Shown here one piece after another: positions 1-8,016 of a stretch of 64,000 nucleotides of DNA; the first letter of the stretch is position 1; each line of letters begins with the position of its first letter. A program made the translations under genes and the position numbers. The notes beneath the pieces were generated by a model. It did not search any database. It saw only the letters and a program-made list of their open reading frames with translations, and was not told where the DNA came from. The DNA comes from Streptomyces sp. CB01881 (lineage in GTDB: Bacteria > Actinomycetota > Actinomycetes > Streptomycetales > Streptomycetaceae): positions 5,171,941-5,235,940 of the forward strand of contig NZ_CP026498.1 in NCBI RefSeq assembly GCF_002953255.1, in the 5' to 3' direction.

Positions 1-504
1 GAAGCAGGCGCTGACCTGCTGGGGCTGCTTGGTGCCGACGTTGAACCAGACCGGCGAGTTGAAGCTGAACACCTGGTGGAGGAGGGCGTGGGTCAGCTCG
101 TGCTCGAAGACCTCGGCGTCGCCGGGGGTGGCGAAGTAGCCGTTCTTCTCGCCGGCGGCGCGGTAGGTGAGCACCACGCGGTCGATGATCTGCTTGAGGC
201 TCCACTCGCGCTGCGGGGTGCCGACGGCGCCGCGGAAGTACTTGGAGGTGACGATGTTGACCGCGTTGACCGACCAGAAGTCGGGGAACTCGACGCCGCG
301 CTGCTCGAAGTTGATCGAGCCGTCGCGCCAGTTGGTCATGACGACGTCCCGCCGCTCCCAGCGGACCTCGTCGTAGGGGTGGACGCCAGGGGTGGTGTAG
401 ATGCGCTCGATCCGCAGGCCGCCCTTGGGGGCCTTGCCGGCACCCTTCGTCGTGGCCTTGTCGGACTTCGACCCGCGTGCGGAACCGCTCGTGGTGTCTG
501 TCAC
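1..504 (-). CDS. nrdJ: Vitamin B12-dependent class II ribonucleotide reductase, N-terminal part
   Basis: Reduces ribonucleotides to deoxyribonucleotides with adenosylcobalamin as radical source; cytoplasmic. Only the first 168 codons lie in the window and the gene runs off the left edge. The visible part has a basic Ser/Thr/Lys-rich leader, then the family N-terminal region, including GLRIERIYT, the VRWERRDVV segment, and SPVWFNVG followed by QQVSACF, where the cysteine belongs to the active-site redox region. The GTG start at 504 is preceded by a strong AGGAGGAG ribosome site. It lies downstream of nrdR on the same strand and is probably expressed with it and repressed by NrdR through the boxes at 1296-1342. 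The family assignment is firm. Confidence 0.93.
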   Translation of the reverse strand, partial: MTDTTSGSARGSKSDKATTKGAGKAPKGGLRIERIYTTPGVHPYDEVRWERRDVVMTNWRDGSINFEQRGVEFPDFWSVNAVNIVTSKYFRGAVGTPQREWSLKQIIDRVVLTYRAAGEKNGYFATPGDAEVFEHELTHALLHQVFSFNSPVWFNVGTKQPQQVSACF

Positions 505-674
505 TTCTCGCTCCTCCTCCTGGGCAAACGCCCAAAGTGCCCTGAAAAGTCCGGGCACCGCTGGTTCGCTCTTCCGGTGTGCGGGCAGGCGGCGACTGCC
601 TGTTTCCGCACGGTTTGTGGTGTTCTGTGCGCCGTTTTCGGGCGCGCGTCGACCCCGAAGGGCCGGTGTGACGG

Positions 675-692
675 CCGGCCCCTGGGGGCCGG
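675..692 (-). terminator. GC-rich hairpin between nrdR and nrdJ
   Basis: An 8-bp perfect inverted repeat (CCGGCCCC / GGGGCCGG, 2-nt centre) lies 19-36 nt downstream of the nrdR stop. It has no T-tract, so it may attenuate or shape the message between nrdR and nrdJ rather than stop transcription fully. The rest of the 505-710 gap shows no gene; it forms the 5' leader of nrdJ and is less GC-rich than its surroundings. Confidence 0.4.
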
Positions 693-710
693 TGTGCTGA
701 GCCGGGCCTC

Positions 711-1208
711 CTAGGGCGCGGCAGCGGGGACGGGCACGCAGGTGCCGTCCGCCTCGGGGACGGGCCGTTCGGCGCGGATCTCCGCGATGGCGGCCTCGAA
801 GTCTTCCAGTCCGTCGTACGCCTGGTAGACGCTGGCGAAGCGCAGGTAGGCGACGACGTCGAGCTGCTTGAGCGGTCCGAGTATGGCCAGGCCCACGTCG
901 TGGGTGGTGAGCTCGGACTTGCCGGTGCCCCGCACGCACTCCTCGACCTTCTGGCCGAGCTGGGCGAGGGCGTCCTCGGTGACCGGGCGGCCCTGACAGG
1001 CCTTGCGGACTCCGGAGATGACCTTCTCCCGGGAGAACGGCTCCGTGACGCCGCTGCGCTTGATGACCATCAGCGCGGCCGTCTCCACCGTGGTGAAGCG
1101 GCGGCTGCAGTCCGGGCACTGCCGGCGGCGGCGGATGGAGCTGCCGTCTTCGGTGGTCCGGCTGTCGACGACGCGGCTGTCGGAGTGCCGGCAGAAGGGG
1201 CAGTGCAC
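711..1208 (-). CDS. nrdR: Transcriptional repressor NrdR
   Basis: ATP/dATP-responsive repressor of ribonucleotide reductase genes. The 165 residues match the family length. A zinc ribbon is visible at the N terminus (CPFC at 3-6 and CPDC at about 31-34), followed by an ATP-cone domain from about residue 49 to 139 beginning MVIKRSG. It lies directly upstream of nrdJ on the same strand, the arrangement known in streptomycetes, where NrdR controls both its own operon and the class Ia enzyme. Two NrdR boxes lie about 90-135 nt upstream of its start, consistent with autoregulation. Confidence 0.97.
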   Translation of the reverse strand: MHCPFCRHSDSRVVDSRTTEDGSSIRRRRQCPDCSRRFTTVETAALMVIKRSGVTEPFSREKVISGVRKACQGRPVTEDALAQLGQKVEECVRGTGKSELTTHDVGLAILGPLKQLDVVAYLRFASVYQAYDGLEDFEAAIAEIRAERPVPEADGTCVPVPAAAP

Positions 1209-1295
1209 CTGAGGATCCCTCCCGGGCAGGACGTGCGGACTTGGTCGAGTCTATGCGAAGACGCCCCGGCCCCGCCAAGCCGATCATGCGACGTG

Positions 1296-1342
1296 ACCAC
1301 TACCACTGGGCACGGTGAGGACTGTAGCCACTACATGTAGGT
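1296..1342 (-). promoter_or_regulatory. Pair of NrdR boxes upstream of nrdR-nrdJ
   Basis: On the plus strand the element CCACTA occurs at 1297-1302 and again at 1328-1333, each inside a 16-bp NrdR-box-like sequence (ACCACTACCACTGGG region and GCCACTACATGTAGGT). The copies are exactly 31 bp apart, about three helical turns, which is the spacing known for paired NrdR boxes. They lie between the divergent nrdR and lexA genes. The repressor match is inferred from position, spacing and sequence. Confidence 0.75.
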
Positions 1343-1469
1343 CTTCGGGGGAGGCGACACCCCTGGCGTGTCGGTGCGGATTAGACTGCCGGAACCGACT
1401 TTGAGTCGAACATTTAATCGATGTACAACAAAGCCTTGATCGAGTCAGCCAACTCCCGAATAATTCACT

Positions 1470-1483
1470 CGAACGTGTGTTTG
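1470..1483 (+). promoter_or_regulatory. LexA (SOS) box upstream of lexA
   Basis: CGAACGTGTGTTTG differs at one position from the actinobacterial LexA consensus CGAAC-N4-GTTCG. It lies 70 nt upstream of the lexA GTG start, where autoregulation by LexA would be expected. Confidence 0.78.
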
Positions 1484-1552
1484 GCGCAACCTTTCGATAG
1501 GAGGTGCCGTTGGGCTGGAAAAGGGAGAGGACAGCCGTCGAGAGGGGCCGCC

Positions 1553-2434
1553 GTGAACACGATCGAAAGCAACACCATCCCGGTGCAGGAACACTCCCAG
1601 CTCAAGGTGGGGCAGCGCACCACGAATCAGCAGAGTGTGGACGTCAGCATGGACCGTAGCGAAGAACACCGACTCTCGGGCGCGGCCATTTCCCACCCGG
1701 GCCGCGTTCCCGACCAGCCGATCGAACACTCCCCCGCGCTGGACGACTCCCACCCCGCCCCCGCGCGCTCGATGCCGGGGCGCCCCCCCGGCATCCGCAC
1801 CGACGAGGCCGGGCTGACGGAACGCCAGCGCCGCGTGATCGAGGTCATCCGGGACTCCGTCCAGCGCCGCGGCTACCCGCCGTCCATGCGCGAGATCGGC
1901 CAGGCCGTCGGCCTGTCCAGCACCTCCTCGGTCGCCCACCAGCTGATGGCCCTGGAGCGCAAGGGGTTCCTCCGCCGCGATCCGCACCGCCCGCGCGCCT
2001 ACGAGGTCCGCGGCGTCGAGGTGGCCCGCCCCAACACCGCCGAGACGGCCGGGCGCCCGTCCACCTCGTACGTGCCGCTCGTCGGCCGGATCGCCGCGGG
2101 CGGTCCGATCCTGGCCGAGCAGACGGTCGAGGACGTCTTCCCGCTGCCGCGCCAGCTGGTCGGCGAGGGCGAGCTCTTCGCGCTCACCGTGCGCGGCGAC
2201 TCGATGATCGAGGCAGCCATCTGCGACGGCGACTGGGTCACCGTCCGCCGCCAGCCGGTCGCCGAGAACGGCGACATCGTGGCCGCGATGATCGACGGCG
2301 AGGCCACCGTCAAGCGCCTCAAGCGCGAGGACGGCCGGATCTGGCTGATGCCGCACAACCCCGCCTACGAGCCGATCAACGGCGACAACGCGACCATCCT
2401 GGGCAAGGTCGTCGCCGTCCTGCGCCGCCTCTGA
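1553..2434 (+). CDS. lexA: SOS repressor LexA
   Basis: Repressor of DNA-damage genes; RecA-ssDNA filaments trigger its self-cleavage. The GTG start at 1553 follows a GAGAGGGG ribosome site; an earlier in-frame ATG at 1421 lies upstream of the LexA box and is rejected. Product 293 aa, longer than the usual 200-240 aa because of a roughly 80-residue low-complexity N-terminal extension, which is common in Streptomyces. The winged HTH runs from about 90 to 150 ([25 protein letters not shown]). The S24 peptidase part has the Ala-Gly cleavage site in RIAAGGP, catalytic Ser217 in GDSMIEA and Lys254 in ATVKRLK. Confidence 0.97.
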   Translation: MNTIESNTIPVQEHSQLKVGQRTTNQQSVDVSMDRSEEHRLSGAAISHPGRVPDQPIEHSPALDDSHPAPARSMPGRPPGIRTDEAGLTERQRRVIEVIRDSVQRRGYPPSMREIGQAVGLSSTSSVAHQLMALERKGFLRRDPHRPRAYEVRGVEVARPNTAETAGRPSTSYVPLVGRIAAGGPILAEQTVEDVFPLPRQLVGEGELFALTVRGDSMIEAAICDGDWVTVRRQPVAENGDIVAAMIDGEATVKRLKREDGRIWLMPHNPAYEPINGDNATILGKVVAVLRRL

Positions 2435-2459
2435 GCGTCCACCACGGCACGCACCGGGA

Positions 2460-2491
2460 AGGGGCTCCACCGCGGAGTGCGGGGAGCCCCT
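2460..2491 (+). terminator. Terminator hairpin after lexA
   Basis: A perfect 9-bp stem (AGGGGCTCC / GGAGCCCCT) with a 14-nt loop starts 26 nt after the lexA stop. It sits between convergent lexA and the helicase gene. No clear T-run is present, as is usual in high-GC actinobacteria. Confidence 0.6.
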
Positions 2492-2523
2492 CCGGCGTCT
2501 GCCGGGGGCGCGCGGCCCGTCGA

Positions 2524-2597
2524 GGCGCTCAGCCCGTCCGGGGCGCTCAGCCCTCCTGCCGGAGCACGCCGCCCCTCTTCCGGTCCGCTCAGCCCTT
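2524..2597. repeat. Degenerate repeats carrying the helicase stop-codon context
   Basis: The octamer CTCAGCCC, which on the minus strand contains the TGA stop of the helicase gene (stop at 2591-2589), recurs at two further sites placing in-frame TGA codons at 2531-2529 and 2549-2547. Spacings are 18 and 42 bp, both multiples of three. The first two copies sit in an 18-bp tandem repeat (2524-2559). Confidence 0.65.
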
Positions 2598-4727
2598 CTT
2601 GACCACCGGCCGGACCGGCGCCGCGGAGGCGTCGATCGCCGCCAGCGACCGCCGCACCTGGTTGCGGTCCGTGGTGTACCAGAACTCCGGCATCGAGGAC
2701 CGGAAGAAGCCGCCGTACCGCTTGGTCTCGACCCGCGGGTCCAGCACCGCCACCACGCCCCGGTCGTCCGCCGCGCGCACCAGGCGGCCCGCCCCCTGCG
2801 CCATCAGCAGCGCCGCATGGGTGGCCGCCACCGCCATGAAGCCGTTGCCGCCGCGCTGTTCGACGTCCTTCTGCCGGGCGCTCATCAGCGGGTCGTCCGG
2901 CCGCGGGAACGGGATCCGGTCCATCACCACCAGCTGGCAGGCCGATCCGGGCACGTCCACGCCCTGCCAGAGCGAGAGCGTGCCGAACAGGCAGGTGGTG
3001 GCGTCCGAGGCGAACTCCCGGATCAGCTCGCCCAGGGTGTCCTCGCCCTGGAGCAGGATCCGGTTGTCCAGCCGCCCGCGCATCGCCTCGGCGGCCGCCT
3101 GGGCGCCGCGCATCGAGGAGAACAGCCCGAGCGTCCGCCCGCCGGCCGCGCCGATCAGCTCCGCCAGCTCGTCGAGCATGTCGGGGCGCTCCGGGTCCCG
3201 GCCCGGGTCGGCCAGGTGCCTGGCGACGTAGAGGATGCCCTGCTTGGGGTACTTGAACGGCGAGCCGACGTCGATGCCCCGCCAGTGCGGCACCGGCTCG
3301 TCGCCGAAGTCCGCACCGGCCGCCGGGGTGTCCCCCGGCCCGCGCACGTCCGGCAGCCGGGCCTCCGAGGGCAGGCCGACCGAGGCGGCCACGCCGTTGA
3401 AGTCCCCGCCGAGCTTGAGGGTGGCCGAGGTGAGCACCACCGACCGCTCCTTGTACAGGCCCTCGCGCAGCAGCCCGGAGACGCTCAGCGGGGCGACCCG
3501 CAGCGAGGCGGTGCCCAGCCCGTACCGGTCGCTGCGCTCGATCCAGACCACGTCGTACTCGGAGTCGGCGAGCAGCCGCTCGGCCGTCTCGTGCAGCGCC
3601 TCCGCCGAGGCCATCGCCTGCTTGCGCACCGCGTCCTCGTCGCTGAGCGCCTTGTCCCTGGTCTCGCCGAGCGAGGTGATCACCTGCCGGCTGGCGTCAC
3701 GGATCGCGGTGACCGCGTACGCCAGGTACTCGGGCAGTTCCTCGACCCGGCCGGGCTGCGCGGTCTCCATCAGGCCGTGGTAGTTCTCCGCCGCACCCTG
3801 GAGGGCGTCCACGGCCTTCTCGTTGGCGAGCCGGGCGGCCCGCTTCACGGCCCGGTTGACCGCGCCGACGGTCAGCTCGGCGGTGGCCGCGCCGGTGACC
3901 CGGTTGACCAGCTCGTGCGCCTCGTCGACGATCAGCAGCCCGTGCTCCGGCAGCACCGGCGCACCCTCGATGGCGTCGATCGCCAGCATCGCGTGGTTGG
4001 TGACCACGACGTCCGCCAGCTTGGCCCGTTCGCGCGCCTTCTCGGCGAAGCACTCCTGACCGTACGCGCAGCGGGTGGCCCCCAGGCACTCCTTGGAGGT
4101 CACCGAGAGCTGGGCCCAGGCCTTGTCCGAGACGCCGGGGCTGAGGTCGTCCCGGTCACCGGTCTCGGTCTCGTCGGCCCAGTCGCGCAGCCGCAGCACG
4201 TCCTTCCCGAGCTTGCCGGTGGGGCCGCCGAGCGCGTCCACCGGGTCGAACAGGCCCTCGCCCTCCTCGCTCGGGGTGCCCTCGTTGGCCCGGTGCAGGC
4301 AGAGGTAGTTGGAGCGGCCCTTGAGCATCGCGAACAGCGGGCGGCGGCGCAGCACCGGGTGCAGTGCCTCCACCGTGCGCGGCAAGTCCCGCTCGACCAG
4401 CTGGCGCTGGAGCGCCAGGGTGGCGGTGGCGACCACCACGCGGTCCCCGTGGGCGAGGGCCGGCACCAGGTAGGCCAGGGACTTTCCGGTGCCGGTGCCG
4501 GCCTGCACCAGGAGGTGCTCGCCGTGGTCGACGGCGTCGGCGACGGCCTCGGCCATCCGGACCTGGCCGGGGCGCTCGACACCGCCGACGGCCGCCACCG
4601 CGGCGTGCAGCAGCTCGGGGAGTCGGACCCGCGGGACGGCTGCCTCGGCGGCGTCGGCGGCGGCCGAATCGTCGGCGGCTTCCTCGGCGGCGTCGGCGGG
4701 GAGCTGGGATTCGGAGTCGTTCGTCAT
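2589..4727 (-). CDS. DinG/XPD-type ATP-dependent DNA helicase
   Basis: Superfamily 2 helicase of 712 aa. Walker A is at residues 87-93 (GTGTGKS) and the DEAH box lies in LIVDEAHELV. Cysteines in YLCLHR, KECLGATRC and GQEC between motifs Ia and II are placed like the Fe-S cluster ligands of the XPD/DinG family. The C-terminal helicase half includes LWQGVDVPG and QGAGRLVR. The N terminus is Ala/Asp/Glu-rich. The start is only 12 nt below the stop of the last siderophore gene, so it may be read from that operon. A role in repair or R-loop and secondary-structure removal is known for the family; the exact substrate is unknown. The 154-bp gap to lexA holds only the terminator and the stop-context repeats. 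Confidence 0.92.
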   Translation of the reverse strand: MTNDSESQLPADAAEEAADDSAAADAAEAAVPRVRLPELLHAAVAAVGGVERPGQVRMAEAVADAVDHGEHLLVQAGTGTGKSLAYLVPALAHGDRVVVATATLALQRQLVERDLPRTVEALHPVLRRRPLFAMLKGRSNYLCLHRANEGTPSEEGEGLFDPVDALGGPTGKLGKDVLRLRDWADETETGDRDDLSPGVSDKAWAQLSVTSKECLGATRCAYGQECFAEKARERAKLADVVVTNHAMLAIDAIEGAPVLPEHGLLIVDEAHELVNRVTGAATAELTVGAVNRAVKRAARLANEKAVDALQGAAENYHGLMETAQPGRVEELPEYLAYAVTAIRDASRQVITSLGETRDKALSDEDAVRKQAMASAEALHETAERLLADSEYDVVWIERSDRYGLGTASLRVAPLSVSGLLREGLYKERSVVLTSATLKLGGDFNGVAASVGLPSEARLPDVRGPGDTPAAGADFGDEPVPHWRGIDVGSPFKYPKQGILYVARHLADPGRDPERPDMLDELAELIGAAGGRTLGLFSSMRGAQAAAEAMRGRLDNRILLQGEDTLGELIREFASDATTCLFGTLSLWQGVDVPGSACQLVVMDRIPFPRPDDPLMSARQKDVEQRGGNGFMAVAATHAALLMAQGAGRLVRAADDRGVVAVLDPRVETKRYGGFFRSSMPEFWYTTDRNQVRRSLAAIDASAAPVRPVVKKG

Positions 4728-4739
4728 GACCCTCCCACC

Positions 4740-6566
4740 CTACGGGGCGGGGGTGACAATCCGGTCGCGTTGCCCGGGGAGCCCGGCTGTCCCCTCCGGG
4801 GTGAGGGCGTTCGGGACGGTGCCGTGCCGGGCCGCGTGCGGGCGGTTCGGGCGGTCGCGGTAGCCGTCGAGGAGCAGCCGGTTGCGGTTGAGGCAAAGCC
4901 GGTCGATCCGGGGGCGGAACAGGTCGAAGACCGCGAACCGCTCCTTCAGCCCGGGGAAGCGCTCCTGGTAGCGGAGGACCTCGGCCCGCAGCAGCGCCCA
5001 GAACTCGGCCTCGGGCAGGCCGGTCTGCGCCTCCAGCAGCGGGGCGAGGTAGCGGAAGACGCCGATGAAGAGGCCGGAGTGGAGGAACTGGCAGAGGCCC
5101 TGCGGGTCCTCCCGCAGCAGTACCCCGGCCACGTCGGCGGGCAGCCCGCGCAGCTCGGGCAGGTCCTGGTCGCTGAGGTTGACGTCGTCGACGAAGTCCT
5201 TGACCGCCAGCCGGGCGGGGGCCTCGGAGGAGTCGAAGACCAGGATGGCGTTCTCGCCGTGCGGGGAGAAGACCAGGCCGTAGCGGTAGAGGAAGTGGAG
5301 CAGCGGCGGCAGCATGGCGGCGAACAGCCGGGCCGTCCAGGCGGTGGGGGTGAGGCCGGAGCGGGTGATCAGTTCGGCGGCCAGCGACCGGCCGTCGGCG
5401 CCGGTCTGCAGCAGGGCGGCCAGGGTGCGTCCGCGTTCGCCGGCGTCCAGGGCGGGGCCGAGCGGTTCGCGCCAGATCGCGCCCAGGAGCTCCTTGTACT
5501 GGTAGGGGGCCTCGGGCAGCTCGCGGTAGAGCGGGTGGTCGACGGTGACGGAGGCGATCTCGCCGAGCAGCACCACCCGGCACTCGTCGCGCAGGAACGG
5601 GTCGGCGTCCCGGAGGCCGTGGATCCAGGCGGTGACGGCGGGGGCGGCGAGCGTGCGCTCGGTCGGGAGGCCGCGCCAGACCAGGGTGTTGAGGATGGCG
5701 AGCGGCAGTTTGACCGTGCAGCGGTCGGGGCGGCTCTGGTTGAAGAAGGAGCGGATGGACTGCTGGGGCAGCCGCAGGTCGCCGTCGGAGGGCAGCGGGA
5801 CGATCTCGCCGGACGCGATCCACGGCGCGAACAGCGGGACGACGGTCTCGTCCCACTGCCAGGGGTGGACGGGCAGCAGCAGGTAGTCGTCGGTGTCCGG
5901 GCCGAGGGCGGCGCGCAGGGCCGCCGGGTCGTCGAGCTCGCGGGCGTACAGCTGCCCGGGCTCGGCGAGGCCGGGGACGCCGCGGTACTGGGCGAGCCGG
6001 CGGTGGACGGCGATCCAGGGCAGCGGCAGCGGGGTGCGCGCCTCCGGGGTCCAGCGGGCGGCGTCGGAGGCGGAGAAGCCGATCCGGCCCTTGTTGGGGA
6101 CGATCCACGGGTGGCCGCCCTGCCGCCCCTCCAGTTCGGTGTGGCCGAGGTCGGCCAGTTCGGCGGCGGTGAGCGCGGTGGCGAGCTGGTGGGCGTCCGA
6201 GAGCAGGGTGGCGGTCAGCTCGCGCACCAGGTGGCCGGTGGTCTCGCCGCGCAGGCCGAGGGTGTGCCGGGCGTAGGGGAGGAAGCGCAGCGGGTCGAGG
6301 CCGTCCGGCCGGGAGCAGTGCACGGAGTCCTCGTCGACCTGCCAGCTGCCGTAGGCGCCGCGGCGGGCGGTGAAGCGGTACTCGGCCTCGGGCAGCAGGA
6401 GCAGGTACTCGCCGTCGGCGGCGCCGGCGACCGGGGCGATCAGCTCCTCGTAGGCGAACTCGCCGAGCATCTTGGCCAGCAGCGCGCGGCCGGCCCGCTG
6501 CCAGTGCCCGGCGGTGAGCTGCGGGGGCAGGTAGAGCGACGGTTCAGCGGCCGGCGGTTGCGGCAC
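4740..6566 (-). CDS. IucA/IucC-family siderophore synthetase (DesD/IucC-like)
   Basis: NRPS-independent siderophore (NIS) synthetase, 608 aa. It adenylates a carboxylic acid and condenses it with an amine or hydroxylamine. Family motifs are clear: GGHPWIVPNKGRIGF near residue 150, LLPVHPWQW, the SIRSFFNQ / VKLPLAILNT segment, SPHGENAILV and VKDFVDDVN. The GHP...NKGR motif is closest in style to the DesD/IucC (type C) group, which act on a substrate that already carries one acid or acyl-hydroxamate arm. The GTG start at 6566 follows AGGAG and overlaps the hydroxylase gene by 23 nt, indicating translational coupling. It is the last biosynthetic gene of the operon. The exact substrate is inferred, not shown. 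Confidence 0.9.
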   Translation of the reverse strand: MPQPPAAEPSLYLPPQLTAGHWQRAGRALLAKMLGEFAYEELIAPVAGAADGEYLLLLPEAEYRFTARRGAYGSWQVDEDSVHCSRPDGLDPLRFLPYARHTLGLRGETTGHLVRELTATLLSDAHQLATALTAAELADLGHTELEGRQGGHPWIVPNKGRIGFSASDAARWTPEARTPLPLPWIAVHRRLAQYRGVPGLAEPGQLYARELDDPAALRAALGPDTDDYLLLPVHPWQWDETVVPLFAPWIASGEIVPLPSDGDLRLPQQSIRSFFNQSRPDRCTVKLPLAILNTLVWRGLPTERTLAAPAVTAWIHGLRDADPFLRDECRVVLLGEIASVTVDHPLYRELPEAPYQYKELLGAIWREPLGPALDAGERGRTLAALLQTGADGRSLAAELITRSGLTPTAWTARLFAAMLPPLLHFLYRYGLVFSPHGENAILVFDSSEAPARLAVKDFVDDVNLSDQDLPELRGLPADVAGVLLREDPQGLCQFLHSGLFIGVFRYLAPLLEAQTGLPEAEFWALLRAEVLRYQERFPGLKERFAVFDLFRPRIDRLCLNRNRLLLDGYRDRPNRPHAARHGTVPNALTPEGTAGLPGQRDRIVTPAP

Positions 6567-8001
6567 GGGAGAGCTCCTGGGGGCGAGGGACGGTGGTGGC
6601 GGCGGGGCCGGTGGGCGGGGTGGTGGCGGCGGCCGGCTCCGGCGGGGCGAATCCGGTCCAGGCGGTGCGGGCGGGCAGTCGGTGGACGGTCCGGCCGGTG
6701 ACGGCGTTGAGGATCACGGCGGCCCGGTGGGCGCCGAGGCCCAGGTCGGGGGTGCCGACGCCGTGGGTGTGGAGTTCGGCGTTCTGCACGTACAGCCCGC
6801 CGGTGAGCTCGGGCCTGGTCGCGACGCGGTGGTCGAGGTCGACCCGGTAGCGCCCGGCGCCGTCCCAGTCGATCAGCCCGGCGAGCGGCTCCAGGGCGAC
6901 CGGGCGGGCGGCCCGGTAGCCGGTGGCGAGCACCACGGCGTCGGTGCGCAGCACGTGCCCGGCCCCGGAGTCGGTGTGCCGGCAGCGGAGTTCGAGCCCG
7001 CCGCAGGGGCCGGGCCGGGCGTCGGTGACGGCGGTGCCGGGGGTGATCTCGACCGGGTCGGCGTCGATCGGGCGGCCGATGGTCCGCTCGTACAGGTGGT
7101 CGTGGATCTCGGCGAGGGTCTCGGCGCTGGCGGCCTTGTGCAGCTGCCACTGGGCCTCGACGAGGTGGTCGCGGACCGGCTCGGGGAGGCTGTGGAAGTA
7201 GCGGGTGTAGTCGGGGGTGAAGTGCTCCAGGCCGAGCTTGGAGTACTCCATGGGGGCGAGGGCCCTGCTCCGGGTGAGCCAGCGCAGCCGGACGCCGTCG
7301 TCGGCGTGGCGCCGCAGCAGGTCGAGGAAGACCTCGGCGCCGGACTGCCCGCTGCCGACGACGGTGATGTCGCGGGCGCCGTTCAGGGCGCAGCGGCGGT
7401 CCAGGTAGTCGGCGGAGTGGAAGGCCCGCGGGTGGCCGGCCAGGCCGGCGAAGACCTCGGGGAGGACGGGCCGGGTGCCGACGCCGAGCGCGACGTTGCG
7501 GGCGCGGACCTCCTCGCGCCGCCCGGTGACGGCGTCCAGCAGTTCGGCCCGGTAGAACCCGCCCTCCCAGTGCCCGCCGGTGCCGTGCCCGCCCGTGCCG
7601 TGCCCGCCCTCCCAGTGCAGGGCGGTGACCACGGTGGCAAACCGGCAGTTGGTGAGCCGCTCCGCCGCCCAGCGGCAGTAGTGGTCGTACTCCCGGCGGG
7701 GCAGTTGGAAGCGCTCGGCGAAGTAGAACGGGAAGAGCCGGTCCTGTTCGCGCAGGTAGTTGAGGAAGGACCAGCGGTTGGTCGGGTCGACCAGCGAGAC
7801 CAGGTCGGCGAGGAAGGGCACCTGCATCCGGGCCCCGTCGACCAGCATCCCGGGGTGCCAGCGGAACTCCGGGCGCTGGTCGCAGAAGAGCGTGCGCAGG
7901 CCCGGGACGGGCTCGGCGAGCGCGGCGAGCGAGAGGTTGAACGGGCCGATGCCGACCCCGAGCAGGTCGTACGGCGCGGGCTGGGGTGCTGGGGTGTCCA
8001 T
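6544..8001 (-). CDS. L-lysine/L-ornithine N-hydroxylase (siderophore)
   Basis: FAD- and NADPH-dependent flavoprotein that hydroxylates the side-chain amine of lysine or ornithine, the first step to a hydroxamate. 485 aa. The FAD site GVGIGPFNL is at 16-24, the NADPH site is GSGQSGAE near 217-224, and ATGY lies in the C-terminal half. Residues MQVPFLADLVSLVDPTN are typical of the IucD/DesB family. A short Gly/His-rich repeat insertion (GGHGT units near residue 135) is unusual. It starts 15 nt after the acetyltransferase stop and overlaps the next gene. In aerobactin synthesis the partner substrate is lysine; with no decarboxylase nearby the free amino acid is the likely substrate here. Confidence 0.93.
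   Translation of the reverse strand: MDTPAPQPAPYDLLGVGIGPFNLSLAALAEPVPGLRTLFCDQRPEFRWHPGMLVDGARMQVPFLADLVSLVDPTNRWSFLNYLREQDRLFPFYFAERFQLPRREYDHYCRWAAERLTNCRFATVVTALHWEGGHGTGGHGTGGHWEGGFYRAELLDAVTGRREEVRARNVALGVGTRPVLPEVFAGLAGHPRAFHSADYLDRRCALNGARDITVVGSGQSGAEVFLDLLRRHADDGVRLRWLTRSRALAPMEYSKLGLEHFTPDYTRYFHSLPEPVRDHLVEAQWQLHKAASAETLAEIHDHLYERTIGRPIDADPVEITPGTAVTDARPGPCGGLELRCRHTDSGAGHVLRTDAVVLATGYRAARPVALEPLAGLIDWDGAGRYRVDLDHRVATRPELTGGLYVQNAELHTHGVGTPDLGLGAHRAAVILNAVTGRTVHRLPARTAWTGFAPPEPAAATTPPTGPAATTVPRPQELSRAATAGR
7561..7620. repeat. 15-bp coding repeat inside the N-hydroxylase gene
   Basis: Two consecutive, nearly identical 15-bp units (each CCGTGCCCGCC-like, encoding GGHGT) are flanked on both sides by a copy of CCCTCCCAGTGC. 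The result is the protein string WEGG-HGTGG-HGTGGH-WEGG. The length stays in frame, so it looks like slippage expansion of a surface loop. Confidence 0.6.
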
Positions 8002-8016
8002 GGGGTGGGCGGTGTC

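Noticed and set aside
1405..1420. A second LexA site near CGAACATTTAATCG
   Set aside because: Only the left half-site GAAC matches; the right half lacks GTTC.
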